The notes under the pieces are model-generated. The model was not told the origin of the DNA and did no database searches. It saw only the letters and a list, made by a program, of their open reading frames with translations. Source: Inia geoffrensis (Eukaryota > Chordata > Mammalia > Artiodactyla > Iniidae). Taken from it: DNA of 64,000 nucleotides. The position numbers and the translations under genes are program-made. Location of the stretch: assembly GCA_036417435.1 (NCBI GenBank), contig CM070910.1, positions 20,091,501-20,155,500 of the forward strand, in the 5' to 3' direction. Shown piece after piece: positions 1 through 12,388 of this stretch; the first letter of the stretch is position 1, and every line of letters starts with the position of its first letter.

Positions 1-2465
1 TGCAATAAGAGCGTTTTTGGCGTGCCAAATTTTGTCTTTTTGTGTCAAATTGTCTTTTGCCAACAGTCCGTTACATTTTTTGGCTTCCACTAGAACACTC
101 TCTTCCCATAGTACCTGAATTTATGTGTAATTAATAATTCTGGGTAACAATGTATTTAATTTATCTGAAATTAAGGCATATAAAAAATTCAAATTTATCT
201 TTAGTCTGCTGCCACACTGTAGGGACCTATGTAGTTGTATAATATTTCTCTAATATAAAATACATTAACGTATCAATGAATATGTGTAGGAGCTCTGTCA
301 CTGGACCACTTGTTTCCTGAGGATGTTTGGCTATGTTGGTGGCAATTTTGCATGCCAATTCATCTGCAACCCCCAGATGACTTCAGGGCAACATGCCTCA
401 AATACACTAAGATGTGAGTTAATGTGTTGGGATGAAAAAAACGTGACTTCACACATAGAAAATACTTAATATTTAAAGTACTGCTATAGATTTATGTTCT
501 ACAAATACAGAAATTTTGACAAATAATGTTTTTTATGATTTTCATTTTAAAAAGAAAATGAATGTCACATTTATAATGGTATATAATGTATCAACAAGTA
601 TATTTCCTTATGGAGAATTCTAACTAGGCATTAGTAGGAATTGCTTCAACACTAGCATCTGATGACTGGAAGAATTTCCCATAAAATAGCTGCTGGCTCC
701 AAACTTTTCAAACCTCGTTTTTTCTCCACTGCCCACACATTTCCAGTGCCTTAGGATATATTTATATCCCAACCAGCCTGTGGTCCTGCACCATTGTTTC
801 ACGAAGCTGAATGAGTCCTGGGAGGATTCCTGGAAGCCAGTCCTATACTACACCTACCGCTAGCAATAACATAATCACACACAGAAGGCCCTAAACACGA
901 CCTAAACAAATTAAACATTTCCTCCACTCAACTTCCATATAGTGTGATTTCCAAAATGCCAGTAAACACCAAAGCCACTGAACATGAGATGGAATCAGAG
1001 TGGAGACAGTAGTCCTCACTGATCGTGGTTAAAATACATGATTATATGAATACACTGCCAGGGTCCTTCTGATAACCTCAGAAGAGCCCCTTGAAAGTGA
1101 GGCTCCTTGAAGCAAGTTTTAATTAGCTTTATAGTAAATGCACCTCCTGTGACAGGAATAGAACATCAGGGTCAGAAAGCAAAGGGAGCATGCCCTGCCC
1201 AATGAGCACCTCCAAAGAGAAGGATTAAGAAGTGTTCCTGACGAGGCTGCATTCTTGGCATCAAAACATTCCCTTGCCAAAATGAGACATGGAAGCCACA
1301 CAGTCACTGACTTTTATGGACCTCAGAAGCTTGAAGAGCTGCATTCTTACAAAAAACCAGAGGGGACACTTCGAAGTTAGGTTTTTTGCTGTTGTTATTC
1401 TTGTCATTTCTATTGCCACTGTTGCTGTTTTCTAACAAACTGGAAACTCCCTAGTCCCCAGTAATGACCAGCTTCTCACCAGCCTAACAGGACAGGGGCT
1501 CAGAATATACTTTATTTGACAATAAAGAAATATTACACATCTTGCATGCCCAAGTTGAGATTATGGTTGCAAATCCATGCCCATTATTGTCTCATTATTT
1601 CATGTGAGATACTTATTTCTACCATCTCAGTAATCAGAGGGGTTAAAAAAAAAAGTATATCATTATAGATAGAGGTATGACACTAGCTGAGGAAAGTATT
1701 AAGGCATTATTTTCATTGACAATAATTTCAAAGGACAGTCCACGACACCCTAAAGATATTTATTCATTTTCAGAAGCAGTGTAAAAAGTGACTGCCTTTC
1801 AATTCCGTAGTTATATATTTTCTTAATTGTTTAGGACAAAAATTAAGGTAAAAATATTTCACTGAAAACAAACAAACAGTGTTCTGCCTTGCACTTGGGT
1901 TTTTCCACAATCCCCTGCTGCATGGTAATCAGAGACCCTAATGTGGTCTTGCACCTCCATGAAAATTTCTGGATAGAATCGCCATGTATACAAAGCTCCC
2001 CTGGTTTCCAACCAACATTCAGAAAACAGTGAGCACTGCATTCATGGCTTCTGCAAAGAATACTGTGAACTACTGTTACAGAAACTGATGCCTGACAAAT
2101 AATCAGTTCCCTGAAAATGACCTAATTTAGTTGAGCTCCTAGCACTGAATAAAATGAGATTATGTGTTTGCTAGCCAATATGAAATGTGAAATATGTTGA
2201 GTTATTCCAGTGTGTGACATGCAAAATCCTTTCAATCTGTGACTGGTATGATGCTGTGAATGTGTAAGATTGGGTGAGAACTCAGAGGAGGAAAAAGGGG
2301 GCGACATATACACTGCCACTCCAGCTTCCTGGAGGGAAAATAAATTGCAAGCGTCAGAATCAAAATAAACTGGGCATAGAACAGGACGTCAGATATGTTT
2401 ATTTTGAAATATAAGTCCCAGTTCTATTCTGCCACAGGGTACAAATGTGTTGACTTTTCATTCAA
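1..2465. other. Unassigned AT-rich sequence
   Basis: I see no gene, recognisable repeat or RNA here. The DNA is AT-rich with scattered short homopolymers, and stop codons interrupt every frame; the longest frames are about 60 codons. Very old, unrecognisable repeats may be present. Confidence 0.6.
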
Positions 2466-2467
2466 AT

Positions 2468-2580
2468 TAAAAGGAATTGAGCACCACTTCTGTGCCAAGT
2501 GCTATCCTGGTCACTGGGGATGCAGCAATGGGCAAGAAAGACACAGCCCTCGCTCTCTGTCCTGCCACGAAGAGCCAACT
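2468..2580 (-). repeat. L2 LINE 3'-end fragment
   Basis: The plus strand reads as the reverse complement of the L2 3' end: 'attgagcaccacttctgtg', 'ccaagtgctatcctgg' and 'ggggatgcagcaatggg' match the familiar 'attgagcgcctactatgtgccaggcactg...ggggatacagcagtg' series. It is ancient and diverged, a fossil without coding capacity. Confidence 0.6.
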
Positions 2581-3094
2581 CAGGGCTTGTCTGAGAAGGA
2601 CAAGCTCTTGACATGGGGTGTGCTCTTCTCCTAGTCATAGAGAAATCCGCAGGGAGACCAAAGCGGCGATCATCAGAAACAAAGCATCCACCTGAAATTA
2701 TTTAGAACCAAACAGAGCAAACAGCTCTATGGATTTTTTAACACTGAAACCCATAATTCAAATAAATAAATAAATTCGGCTTCTGAGGTCTTGAGACATT
2801 TCTTCAGGAGTCCGCATTACAAGGTAAGGTCCCCGTGTCCACGTACTCCTCTCCCACACACTTCAGAAGCCCCGCTAACATGCGTCAGACCAGGATGCCT
2901 TTAAACATCCTGTTCATTAAAACTCCAGATTCTGGGTCCATGCTCTTCATTGTCACTCACTTTCCCATGAGGCTTCGCTACAGATGGAGAATTCACTCCT
3001 CACACAGACCTGAATGCGGCGGGCAGCACAATCAAATGAAATTTCTCATCCCAAATTAATAAATTACCATTTTATTTCTTAAATGTGGACATCA
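2581..3094. other. Unassigned sequence
   Basis: No gene or repeat recognised. It contains a short 'aaataaataaataaat' run near 2760. A 74-codon plus-strand frame (2835-3059) has no recognisable features. Confidence 0.5.
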
Positions 3095-3195
3095 CTCCCT
3101 CATTCAACAAATTTTACTGAGTTCCTACAATGTACCTGGTGACGCCGCAGATGTTGAAGATGTAAGAGTGAACAAAGCAGATGAATTTTAAGTCC
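3095..3195 (-). repeat. L2 LINE 3'-end fragment
   Basis: 'cattcaacaaattttactg', 'agttcctacaatgtacctgg' and 'gagtgaacaaagcag' match the antisense L2 tail (cattcaacaaatatttattgagcgcctactatgtgcc...). A young SINE has inserted just downstream. Ancient and non-coding. Confidence 0.6.
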
Positions 3196-3235
3196 TCTAA
3201 CAGCCCACATTTTCAGCATCAGAAATAGCAGTTTC

Positions 3236-3443
3236 GGGCTTCCCTGGTGGCGCAGTGGTTGAGAGTCCGCCTGCCGATGCAGGGGACACGGATTCGTGCC
3301 CCGGTCCGGGAGGATCCCACATGCCGCGGAGCGGCTGGGCCCGTGAGCCATGGCCGCTGAGCCTGTGCGTCTGGAGCCTGTGCTCCGCAACGGGAGAGGC
3401 CACAACAGTGAGAGGCCCGCGTACCGCAAAAAAAAAAAAAAAA
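3236..3443 (+). mobile_element. CHR-family SINE, short young subtype
   Basis: A tRNA-derived SINE that uses RNA polymerase III and is mobilised by L1. It has an A-box-like 'tggcgcagtgg', a B-box-like 'ggattcgtgccc', a GC-rich body and an A-tail of about 17. A perfect 15-bp TSD (agaaatagcagtttc at 3221-3235 and 3444-3458) fixes the ends and shows retrotransposition. Frames of 88-115 codons on both strands here are by-products of its GC-rich body, not genes. Confidence 0.97.
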
Positions 3444-3458
3444 AGAAATAGCAGTTTC

Positions 3459-4329
3459 TTCACTCTTCAAGGCATTATGGGACTCAGACAATGGTATGAA
3501 AAAATCCACACTGGAACAATGAATTGTCCTATTTCATCAATTCTAAGATGCACATTTTTTCACCAGTTAACATCTCTGAAACCAAAGTGCATCCTACAGT
3601 GAGCAGATTCTCAGTCACTGCCATTATAGTGACATAGATTGTGAGGGAATAAAAAGGTCCCTTGATTACTCTGATAAGATCAAGAAAGCACCAGTACACA
3701 AACAATAACTAATAATAATAGTAGGCAAACCTCAAATTTCACTGACTAAAGACAATAAAAGATTATTTCTCTCTCAGTCCAATGCTAGCATCCCATTTTA
3801 GATAGCTCTCCTCCAAGCACTAATTTAGAAACCAGATTCACAGTGAATGCTCTCCAGTCCAGGACTCTCAGTGTTCCCCTGTGGGGCTTTACCATCTGGC
3901 CGGGCAGAAGGGAAAGAGTATGCAAGTCCACATGTGGGAGATCATGTGTGGGCCAAGAAACAGCCTGTGTCACATCTGCCAGTATTCCATTGAGTAGAAC
4001 CCAATCACATGGACACGCTAACCTGCCTTCTCACTGAGTCGCCTGGGCCCTGATAGAAAGTACAGCAACCACGCCCAAGAGCAAACATCAGACTCAGCCA
4101 TGGGAATCCACAGATCCTGGATCTTGCTAACCCCGGGGCAGAAGTATGAAAAATAAGAAGCTCATCAAATATGTTTCACTTGCTTAGTATATTGAGTTCT
4201 TAAAAGCTCTTGCATGTTTTCACTCTCACGCCTCAAAATAAATTTTGGGGATTGGTATTTTTAGGCAAAGGAAGGATGAAGACCCAAAAGGATTACTTAT
4301 TTGCCTGATTCTACATGGTATAAGTAGAG
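3459..4329. other. Unassigned sequence
   Basis: No gene or repeat recognised. Two short overlapping frames (62 codons minus, 64 codons plus, about 3785-4037) lie on opposite strands with no domain signal. Confidence 0.5.
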
Positions 4330-4330
4330 C

Positions 4331-4456
4331 GAACATATCATTTATCCTTTAAACCAGGACACTTTTGAGAAGGAATGGGAACACTCTTAATAACTGCACC
4401 AGAGAGCAGATATAAATTGGGACAATCCTGGGCAAACTGAGATGTATTGTCCTCTA
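4331..4456. mobile_element. Small non-autonomous DNA transposon, copy 1
   Basis: Shares an ordered series of motifs with a second copy at 4899-5028: 'catat.atttatc', 'acacttttgaga', 'ggga.actcttaataa', 'cagatataaattgggac', 'gggcaaactga'. I recall similar human repeats ending in 'gggcaaaccgggacgtatggtcac' and take it for an old hAT-type MITE, but cannot name the subfamily. Orientation is not assigned. Confidence 0.55.
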
Positions 4457-4898
4457 CTTACCAGGGGCAGAGTATGGACTTAAGCATAGAGCTCCAGACC
4501 CTGAGTCTGATGTTCTTTCCTCTACACCCTATCTGGTCTTTCAGTCTAATTGAATCTAAGAAATTCTTATGGAAAACAGTACTTAGTCCATTCTAGGGAA
4601 CTACGTTATAATTGAGCCTTTAATGATTGCAAATAATATGTTTGCAAGATTTAAAACAAGCCCGAAAGGTACAGAAAAAGTCACAGGTGTTTAATCCATA
4701 CAAATTAAACAAACTGGGCTTTAACTGGTTTTACAGTAAAAACCAAGGGGAATATAGATTTACTGGATTCTGTTTTATGCATGATGAAAGAAACTGGACG
4801 CAAGGTTCCATGCTGTGGCCAGTGATTCATGTGAACAAAGGGAATCTGCCACCAAGTGTATGTGTGTGTGGTAGCGAGATTTTCCCCTGGACTTGTGA
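4457..4898. other. Spacer between two MITE copies
   Basis: Unassigned sequence between the two direct copies of the small transposon. It contains a 91-codon plus-strand frame (4627-4902) that starts at TTG and has no recognisable domain; I do not consider it a gene. Confidence 0.4.
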
Positions 4899-5028
4899 GT
4901 GATCATATAATTTATCATCCAAATCACAACACTTTTAAGAGTGAAATTGGGATTCTAATAATAATTATGTCAGGGGAACAGACATAAATTTGGGCTGGCC
5001 AGGGCAAACTGGGATACATGATCATCCC
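4899..5028. mobile_element. Small non-autonomous DNA transposon, copy 2
   Basis: The better preserved copy of the element at 4331-4456, in the same orientation. Its ends are inversely related: 'gtgatcatataa' on the left and 'atacatgatcatcc' on the right, as expected of a terminal-inverted-repeat element. It encodes nothing and would have been moved by a transposase supplied elsewhere. Family naming is uncertain. Confidence 0.6.
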
Positions 5029-5984
5029 GTAAAAGAGAAGGGGGCTTTCTCCTCTCAGGGATTTTCTCCCTCATCCAGCCTGGACAGGATCTAAATGGGG
5101 TTGCAGGGGAGACACTAAAAGTCTTTGCTACTTCACTGGTCCACCTTTCTTTTTAGAAAAAAAAAAATTGTAGTTAATGAGGGTTTCCCCAGAAAATGCA
5201 ATATTTCCTTTTCCTTAATTAACATACTGACCAGAAACCTCTCTGATTTCTGTAATTATAGGAAGAACTCTAGATGGTAAGGCAATCACAATTCCTGAAA
5301 ATGTTTTTGATTGCAGATAATGCAAATGTTTATTTATTGTTTAATGTTTGTTTACTTGTACTATTAATAATATGTCTGCACTAAATTATAATGTTACATA
5401 AAAATAACTATTTCATCCAATAACGATGCCTGAATGATTCTTAGGAAATAAGCTACCAAATATTGAGGGAAATAACCAATTGTTGGATTGAACAAGTAGG
5501 CCTATTTAACCCAAAGATTAATCCAAACAACTTACTTGCATATAACAATGCCCAGATCAGTACCTACTTTCTTTGCCTTTTAGTTCTTAAAAAAGTAATA
5601 TTTCACCCAGAAGCCATTCAATGAAATATCAAAGGAAATTTTATGTAAAAAAGACTATTAATTTTGATATTGATACAACTGCAGAAACTGGGCATTCTTT
5701 CCACATTTTTTTTTCAATGTGCAGCTCACTTGGAAGTCTGGAAATAGAAACCCCCTAGGCCCAGAACACTTTTCAGTCATAGCTTGCCTGGGTCTGATCA
5801 TGCCAGGAACCAGAGCAAGGGTCCTTTGGGTCTTACCAATTGTACTCCTAGCGGCCTCTAGGGAGAAACCAGAGATGTGAGCCATTTGACCCTGTATTTG
5901 ATTTGGGCCAGGGTACGATCATCACCTGTGCTTCATGCTGCCACTGGGCACACAGATGCTACTCTGAATTCTTGCAACCATTAT
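5029..5984. other. Unassigned sequence
   Basis: No gene or repeat recognised; AT-rich with a poly-A run near 5157. A 75-codon minus frame at 5658-5885 has no identifiable feature. Confidence 0.5.
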
Positions 5985-6096
5985 GCGCCCAAAACACTCA
6001 TGGACTCAAGTGTAAATAGAATAAGATATAGAAACAGCCCCCAAACACTATGTACCCAAAACACTCAAAGATTCTAATGCAAATAGAATAGGATAT
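5985..6096. repeat. Imperfect 67-bp tandem duplication
   Basis: Two units of about 45 aligned bases at 5985-6029 and 6052-6096 (offset 67) share 'cccaaaacactca', then 'aaatagaata' and 'gatat'. They differ at about eight positions, so the duplication is old. Confidence 0.6.
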
Positions 6097-7788
6097 GCAC
6101 TGCAGTGAAAACAGATGTCTAACATCATTATTATACGGATTACAATAATAATAGGGACCATCCTTACTCCTTGGTTGTGCTGATGTTTCTTCTATCAACT
6201 TTAACTTTAAATGTTAGGCCACTGCTGGTTCCTTAGAAGCTAATGAAAGGACTTGCACTCATGGAACCTCCACTTCTCCAGGAGCCAACGACCTAGGGAA
6301 CTCTTCCCTCTGAATGCACACAGCAGCGATGTGATAGTGATTTTTGCATGTGCCAGATGCACGCTAAAGTTTATGTTTATGTTTGTGGAGATGCTTCTTT
6401 GGTATGTGTTCCAGTTATCTTTGCAGTGAAACAGACGGTCATTAATTTAGTAACATAAAAAAATGACCATTTTATTATGCTTACAGATTCTGTAGGTCAA
6501 GAATTAGGAAAGGGCACAGTTGGGGCAGTTTTTCTCTGCCCAACAATGTCTGGGGACTCAATCTGAAAGACCTGCATGGCTGAAGGGGAGGCATCGCTGG
6601 GGCAAGAGGATGCTTCCAAGGTGGATTCTTCACTCACATGTTTAGTGCCTGGGATGAGCTGACTTAAAGACTGGCTCAACTAGAACTGTTGAACAGAGCA
6701 TCTACAAGTCGTTCTCCATATGGTTTGAGCTTCTGGTAGCACGGAGACTGGGTTCTGAGTGGAATTTTCTAGAAAGAGAGAGTTCTAAGCCCAGGTAGAA
6801 ACTGCACCAGCCTCAGATATCACCACCAAACCTGTAACTGTTGTGATAAATGCACCCAAATTTACATGGAAAGGACCCAGACCACACCTCAGAATTTAGA
6901 GGCCATGTTTTAAAACTGCGATGTATGATACAGCAAGTGTGTCCCTTTTTCCTTCATTATTATGAGACTTGCATCTGGGGCTAGCCAATAAAACCACCAC
7001 AGTAACAGCTACAAATTAAGCTTTATTTTTAAATATTAAGCAAGCTAAGAGATGACTCGTGTAGTAGAAAAAATATCGTTGCCAGTAGTTTTGCCACTTT
7101 GAAGATGGTAAGTAGAGCTGAGTATACACAGAGTCGAGAAAATACTGAATCCAAATCACCAACTCAGGACAATGATGGGGCAGACCCATGCAAGACCTGC
7201 CATGGGCCATTGTTAGATGAATGTTTTGCCCACTTTCTCCTGTCTACTCCACTAATAGCAGAAATTCAGTTGCAGCCCAGCCCACTGAGACATGACTCCA
7301 TAACCAAAGATGGATACCACCACTCCTTCTTAATTAATCCCTACCCCTATCTTCAGTCTGCCAGTCTCAGCACTCATTTGCCTCTGTTCTTAGACTAGTT
7401 TTGGGGTAAAATTAACGTTCTATGATGACAAATAGTTAAGTGGTAACAGGAGCTTAAAATGAGGGAACTATTATCACACTCTTCATTCTTGGTGTCTAGG
7501 ATGCTGGAATTTGATAATCCTTTGGTTATTCATAATACTTTGTTATTACTGGTGGTGGTGATGGTGGTTATTTGACCGGGGTTTTAATGATGACCGTAAT
7601 AACTGGGTTGGTCCCCTTTTTCATTCTGGTCATAGAAAAGTATTCCAGAGAACAGAGAACAGCACTCTTCCTCTCCTCTCCCTTGCTTTTCTATCCCATC
7701 TAACAAGTAAAACACAACCCTGTTCTTCTTGGTCCCAATCCATGGGGAACTGATGGAGAAATTCAAAGGACTGTGAACATTCATGATT
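6097..7788. other. Unassigned sequence
   Basis: No gene recognised. It contains a short TGG-rich run (about 7551-7570). Overlapping short frames (99 codons plus at 7099-7398; 64 codons minus at 7016-7210) are unsupported as genes. Confidence 0.5.
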
Positions 7789-7789
7789 C

Positions 7790-7975
7790 AAAGGTTTGTG
7801 TTTTCTGTGAGTTCCAGCTCTGCCCTTTACTATCTGTATTACCTTATGCAACTATCTCAACCAGTTTCCCTGTCTGAAAAAACGATGAGAAAAGTAATAT
7901 GTACTTTATATGGTTGTGGCAAGGTTATGCATGTAAAGCGCTTAGCACCTCATAAATGTGCAGTAACCCAGGCAG
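7790..7975 (+). repeat. MIR SINE, diverged
   Basis: MIR landmarks occur in order: 'agttccagctctgcccttta', 'cttatgcaa' for 'cttgggcaa', 'agtttccctgtctg', then 'tatgcatgtaaagcgcttag' and 'cataaatgtgcagtaa'. This is the tRNA-related core of an ancient mammalian-wide SINE in plus orientation, long inactive. Confidence 0.8.
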
Positions 7976-10900
7976 TGTAACTGTTCTTAGCTACTATGTC
8001 TCTAGTCCCAGCTGGAGCTGATGATTCTGTTTCCTCCTCCAGTCTGCATGATCACAACTTTGAAACTTCATTTCTCTCCAAAACTTTATCATTTCCATGC
8101 TTACTCTCAGCTAATTACTTCTGAATGTACAGAGGAAATCTTCCTCCTGGGGGGACCCAGACATTCCCAAAGGCCCAGACTGCCCTAGGGTTTAGAGTCC
8201 TGGGTGGGAGATGCAAATTCCTAACATCTCCCTTTTCCTCTGCCCCGCCTTCCCCACATATACAGTACATAACATGGAGTATGGCAAAGAGCACGGAAGT
8301 TGGCCTGGCCCTCGTCAAGAGCTGCCATTCCCCTGCCAAGCTTCCCCTTGAAAAGGGCCAGCTTATGCTAGAGATGCTTTCTCAGTGATTCAAACTGCCA
8401 GGAATGTGGGAACCAGATCAGAACTTACTCTGCTGATAGTTTCCTACACAAACCACAACATGTCTGCGTTCACACTTACCAGGGACAATGGACAGGCTGC
8501 ATTCCAGCTCTAATTTCCCATCATTATAATGTTTTAATGCTTCTGAGCTGTGGCCAGGGGTGTTTTGGAGCCCACTTATGCCGGCTCACAAACTCTGATT
8601 AATAACTTTTCAGGAATTTTGTGAGCAGTTGTCATATATAGGCATTATTGAAAATTACTTTATGTAAATTTACATATTAAAGGAGTCATATTAAAAATAA
8701 AGACAACAAATACTCAAAACGCATCACATCCTAATTATTAAACTACACTTTTCTGTTATCTATGCCTTTGAGGATATTTATGCCTATTCTGTCTGTATGT
8801 TAGGAAAAATTTATGATGATGTGCTAGTGCATATCATTTGTAGCTTTAAATTGATCATGTTGGCTACCAATCAGAGCTTGATATTTTTTGGTGCTGTTGA
8901 TTGTCTTGACATGAGAAGTAATGGAGAAAATGTGAATAATGCAGATTAAACTCATAAGTGTCTGTAGCCATTACAATGTGAGTAGCACAAAAAATTGAGG
9001 ACTATTGTCCCAGTATTTGGAGCAAAGAAGTTGCTCAATCACTGACACACTAATGAAGTTCTGATAAACAACTTCACTGTTTCACTTTCATTTCAGTCTT
9101 ACTTATTAATATAAATAAAAATATCAACCAACGTTCATATCAGAACTGTGCTCATTCATCAATTACAACCTTAGGTTGGCTATATACAAATAGAGTTCAG
9201 CAAAAATCAACTACAGCACTCCGAATTGGCTATGTGGCATTAACAATAAAGAGTATTTTATATTTTATTATTATTTGTCAATTGTGTGCTACACATCCTT
9301 TATATCAGTAAAATTTATAATGTACTTATGTACATATATATGTACAAATTTTTTTTTCCGAAAGACTGTTGTTAAACATTTACTAGCACACTACTGGTGC
9401 TGTGACTGTGTCTATTAATTCCTTATAGAAGGGTCAGACAGAGCTCAGAGAATTTGAATCTGTTTTCACATGCCACATATAAGGGTTTCCAGGATTCTCA
9501 CAGTATTGATCTTTATTTCTTCAAATATTCATGATGGCATCTTTGCCTTATTCACAGCATGAGGAACTTTCAAGATGAATGATGCTTTCACATGAGTATG
9601 TTTATTATAATTTTATGCCAATAGATTATATAAATATGTAGGCTAATATTGAAACTTTAACTTTCTTTCAAAGATTTATTGCATCTGTGATCATATTTTT
9701 CCTAAGAAGTTTGCTTGCATAACAGTAATAGAAACTTGCATTTCTCTGCTTTGTATTTCTCATGATAACAAGCTCATCATGTATGATTTCACTAAGTCAC
9801 TTAACTGGGAGTACAGATTACATTTCACTATAGTTGTTTGAGTTACAGAGTGTTAAGATTTTTACCTACTAACCACACAACTTAACAGGAACACCCTATT
9901 TAATGACACTCCAGGGGAATCTGAAAAGGGTATGCCTCTCGCTAAGCTTTTTTTTTGCAAATAGGTCCGTTGTTCCCAAATGGAAATGAGCAAAATGTTT
10001 GATGGTTTTTAAATAGTTGGTTATAAATAAGCCTCTTGATTTTAATTTTGAATGTCAAAGTTATCATAAAATTCTTTAGGAAAAGGAGTTCAGTTTGAAA
10101 ACATTTAAACCTAGGTTCTAATTTAAATTAAAGTGAAAGATTTGTCTGATGCTCTGGAAACCCACAAGCGGAAGGCAAAGTAAGAGGAGGCCAGCACTTC
10201 ACAGACATCTGTACACCCCAAATTGAAATGTTTGGTGAAATATGGGAATACGGGGAATACAGTTAAGAGTGTTGAATGGATTTCTAGAGCCCAGTCATTT
10301 TCCCTCTGTGACATATATCCCAACATCAAAATCGGGGTACTGCCTTTGCTATATAACTAGTCCAAGAGACTCCACACTCTCAGCAATCCTTATTTAAATG
10401 TTTTATTTGGTCCAATCTAAATTTTAGGTGCTACATATATTTTATACTTAATCTTTTGGCTTTACCCATATGAGATATGAAAAGAAAGAAGACACAAGTT
10501 ACCTTTCACTTACACTTTTCTTCCTATATTTGGAGATCACCAATCTAATCTCTTCTGGAGAGGAAAATCATGTAATTCTTGGCAATTGCATGGGATAAGC
10601 CTAATATTCTCAGAGTGTGCACTTCATAACATTTCCGTTGGTTTTACAGAGGTCTTAAGGTTTCATTGCTTGGGGGCTTAATTTAGCACACGTGTAAATA
10701 CATTATGTCTCTATAGGCTAGAGCTATGGACCATCTGAGAACCAGCCCCCAGACAGCAAATATCAAAATTCTTTTATAACTGTAAGAAACTGAATATCCA
10801 TCCCCAGGAAATTATTCAACTCATCAGAGTAAAATTTCCTCTATGCCCATGTGTATTACCTACACTCGGGCACATGGCCAGGCCAAAGTTTAGCTAGATT

Positions 10901-11585
10901 AAGAGAACTCTGCACATGATCTAAGGTAACACTTGAAATAAATAGTTCTCCTGAATTCCTATTCAAAGGAAGATAATGAACTTCTTCATAGTTCCCAATA
11001 AGGCGTAATAGTACATAAAGTACGATTCTAGCAAGGACCAAGGCCGTGAGCCGAGATCTAAATTGCTCCAAGCTATACTTCCAGTCTCAGAGAGCATTTG
11101 TATTTGAAATACTGCCTAACCAAAAGGAGCTCATGAACACCTTGAGCAAATGCTAGAAGAGCTTGTAGTGGGTTTTCAAATCTTTATTATACAACAATCC
11201 CTTCCCACCCAAGTCATTTAGAATCCCTTTTGTTCATTTTAGCTTAATGTGCTAAAGGGAGTCTGGCCACAAGGGCTTCTCGTCAGAAGGGAAATAAATC
11301 GATGTCGAGTTTTGCCAAACATTTATTGATAGAACATATAACTGATCTATTGAGCAAGTCGGGCACAGTAGAGTATGAAGATAAAGAAAGAAATCCTTAT
11401 TATTTCTCATGTATACCTTTGCTTTTCTTCTCTGGGCAATTTTTTAGACCTCATAGCTTCTCCAGTGCCTTTCAGATAATAATAAACAGTACCATCTTTG
11501 GGTATAAAAAAGTCTAGCCCCGTCTAATATCAAGTTTCATTCTCGCAACTGATTGAAAGTTTTTCTGACTCCGCTGACCTGAGCC
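7976..11585. other. Unassigned AT-rich sequence
   Basis: 3.6 kb with no recognised gene, repeat or RNA. 8.6-10.1 kb is especially AT-rich and has almost no open frame. The frames of 68-87 codons in the remainder are scattered, unsupported and on both strands. Confidence 0.55.
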
Positions 11586-11589
11586 CAAC

Positions 11590-12260
11590 TCAGGCTCAAA
11601 ACCCAAAGAAGGGCAGGAGCAGGTTCTGCCTGGTCCCTATTTCTTCATCTTCCTCGTTCACTCTTCCTCCCTCTCACTGTTCTGCACTTGCAATCTGTCT
11701 CCGCAGTCCTCTCTCTAATGTTGCTTCATTCTTTCACGGGGCAGCTCTGAAGAACCTTTCTCCCCCTTCCCCACAGAGATTACCCCCCGCCAAACAGTCC
11801 CTTTTCTGGCCTATGAAATCTCTGGCTGGACACTGAGAACCGCCCCTCGGTCTCGCCCGCAGCACTGCTGTCTCTGCTGGGTTCTTTGTGGTGACAGTCA
11901 GCCCTCCAGAGTGGGACCCTTTTCAAGATGAAAAGCCTGGCCCTTGCCTCCTGCTTGTTCTGGCTCTCAGCAAAAATACTCAACACCTTTCCCTGCCAAA
12001 CCTGGAAGTGTAGGTGGCCCTTCCTCTTTGTGTTGCCATCAGGGCAACGTCAGCCAGCTTCTTGCCTTTGGACCTTCCAGCTGAGGACTAGATGCAGTCT
12101 CTGAAACTCCAAAGCCTAGGGGTCACAGGTCAAGCTCTCCAAGAACTTTCTGCCCATCTTTGCTCCCATCCAGGGTCGTCCCTCAACGACACCGGACCAC
12201 AAATTTCCTTAATGTACATGTCACGAGAACGGGATTGAAATGGTAGTCTCCTTCCTGACA
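11590..12260. other. GC-richer patch of unknown nature
   Basis: GC and CpG content rise visibly above the AT-rich flanks (for example 'accgcccctcggtctcgcccgc' near 11843 and several CpGs at 12175-12200). I recognise no repeat family. It is too weak to call a CpG island by eye. It holds the small ATG frame at 11928-12104. Possibilities are an old LTR, a regulatory element or an exon of a non-coding transcript. Confidence 0.35.
11928..12104 (+). other. Small ATG open frame with signal-peptide-like start
   Basis: A 58-codon ATG-to-TGA frame beginning MKSLALASCLFWLSA, which resembles a signal peptide (basic residue, then a hydrophobic run). The rest has four further cysteines but no known family, and the upstream context is not a strong Kozak (tcaag before ATG). 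No splice or promoter evidence. A chance frame is more likely than a gene; it is listed because it is non-repeat and sits in the GC-richer patch. Confidence 0.12.
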
Positions 12261-12388
12261 GACATCACTGCCAACTCGGGTTCTCCTTGATATACTGGGA
12301 AGTAATCCTCTCCTCTCCCCAGCAGAAAGAGAAGGTCCCTGAACAGTCATCCATTTATTTACCTCAAGGAAACCCTCATCTTCTGGGA

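Noticed and set aside
3236..3310. Possible tRNA gene (A- and B-box-like sequences)
   Set aside because: It is the tRNA-derived head of a SINE; no complete cloverleaf, and it is followed by the SINE body and A-tail.
3197..3602. Frames of 88-115 codons on both strands
   Set aside because: They run through a young SINE with perfect TSDs and change identity at its edges; the same peptide pieces recur at every copy (19.4, 20.0, 20.5, 30.2, 55.9 kb).
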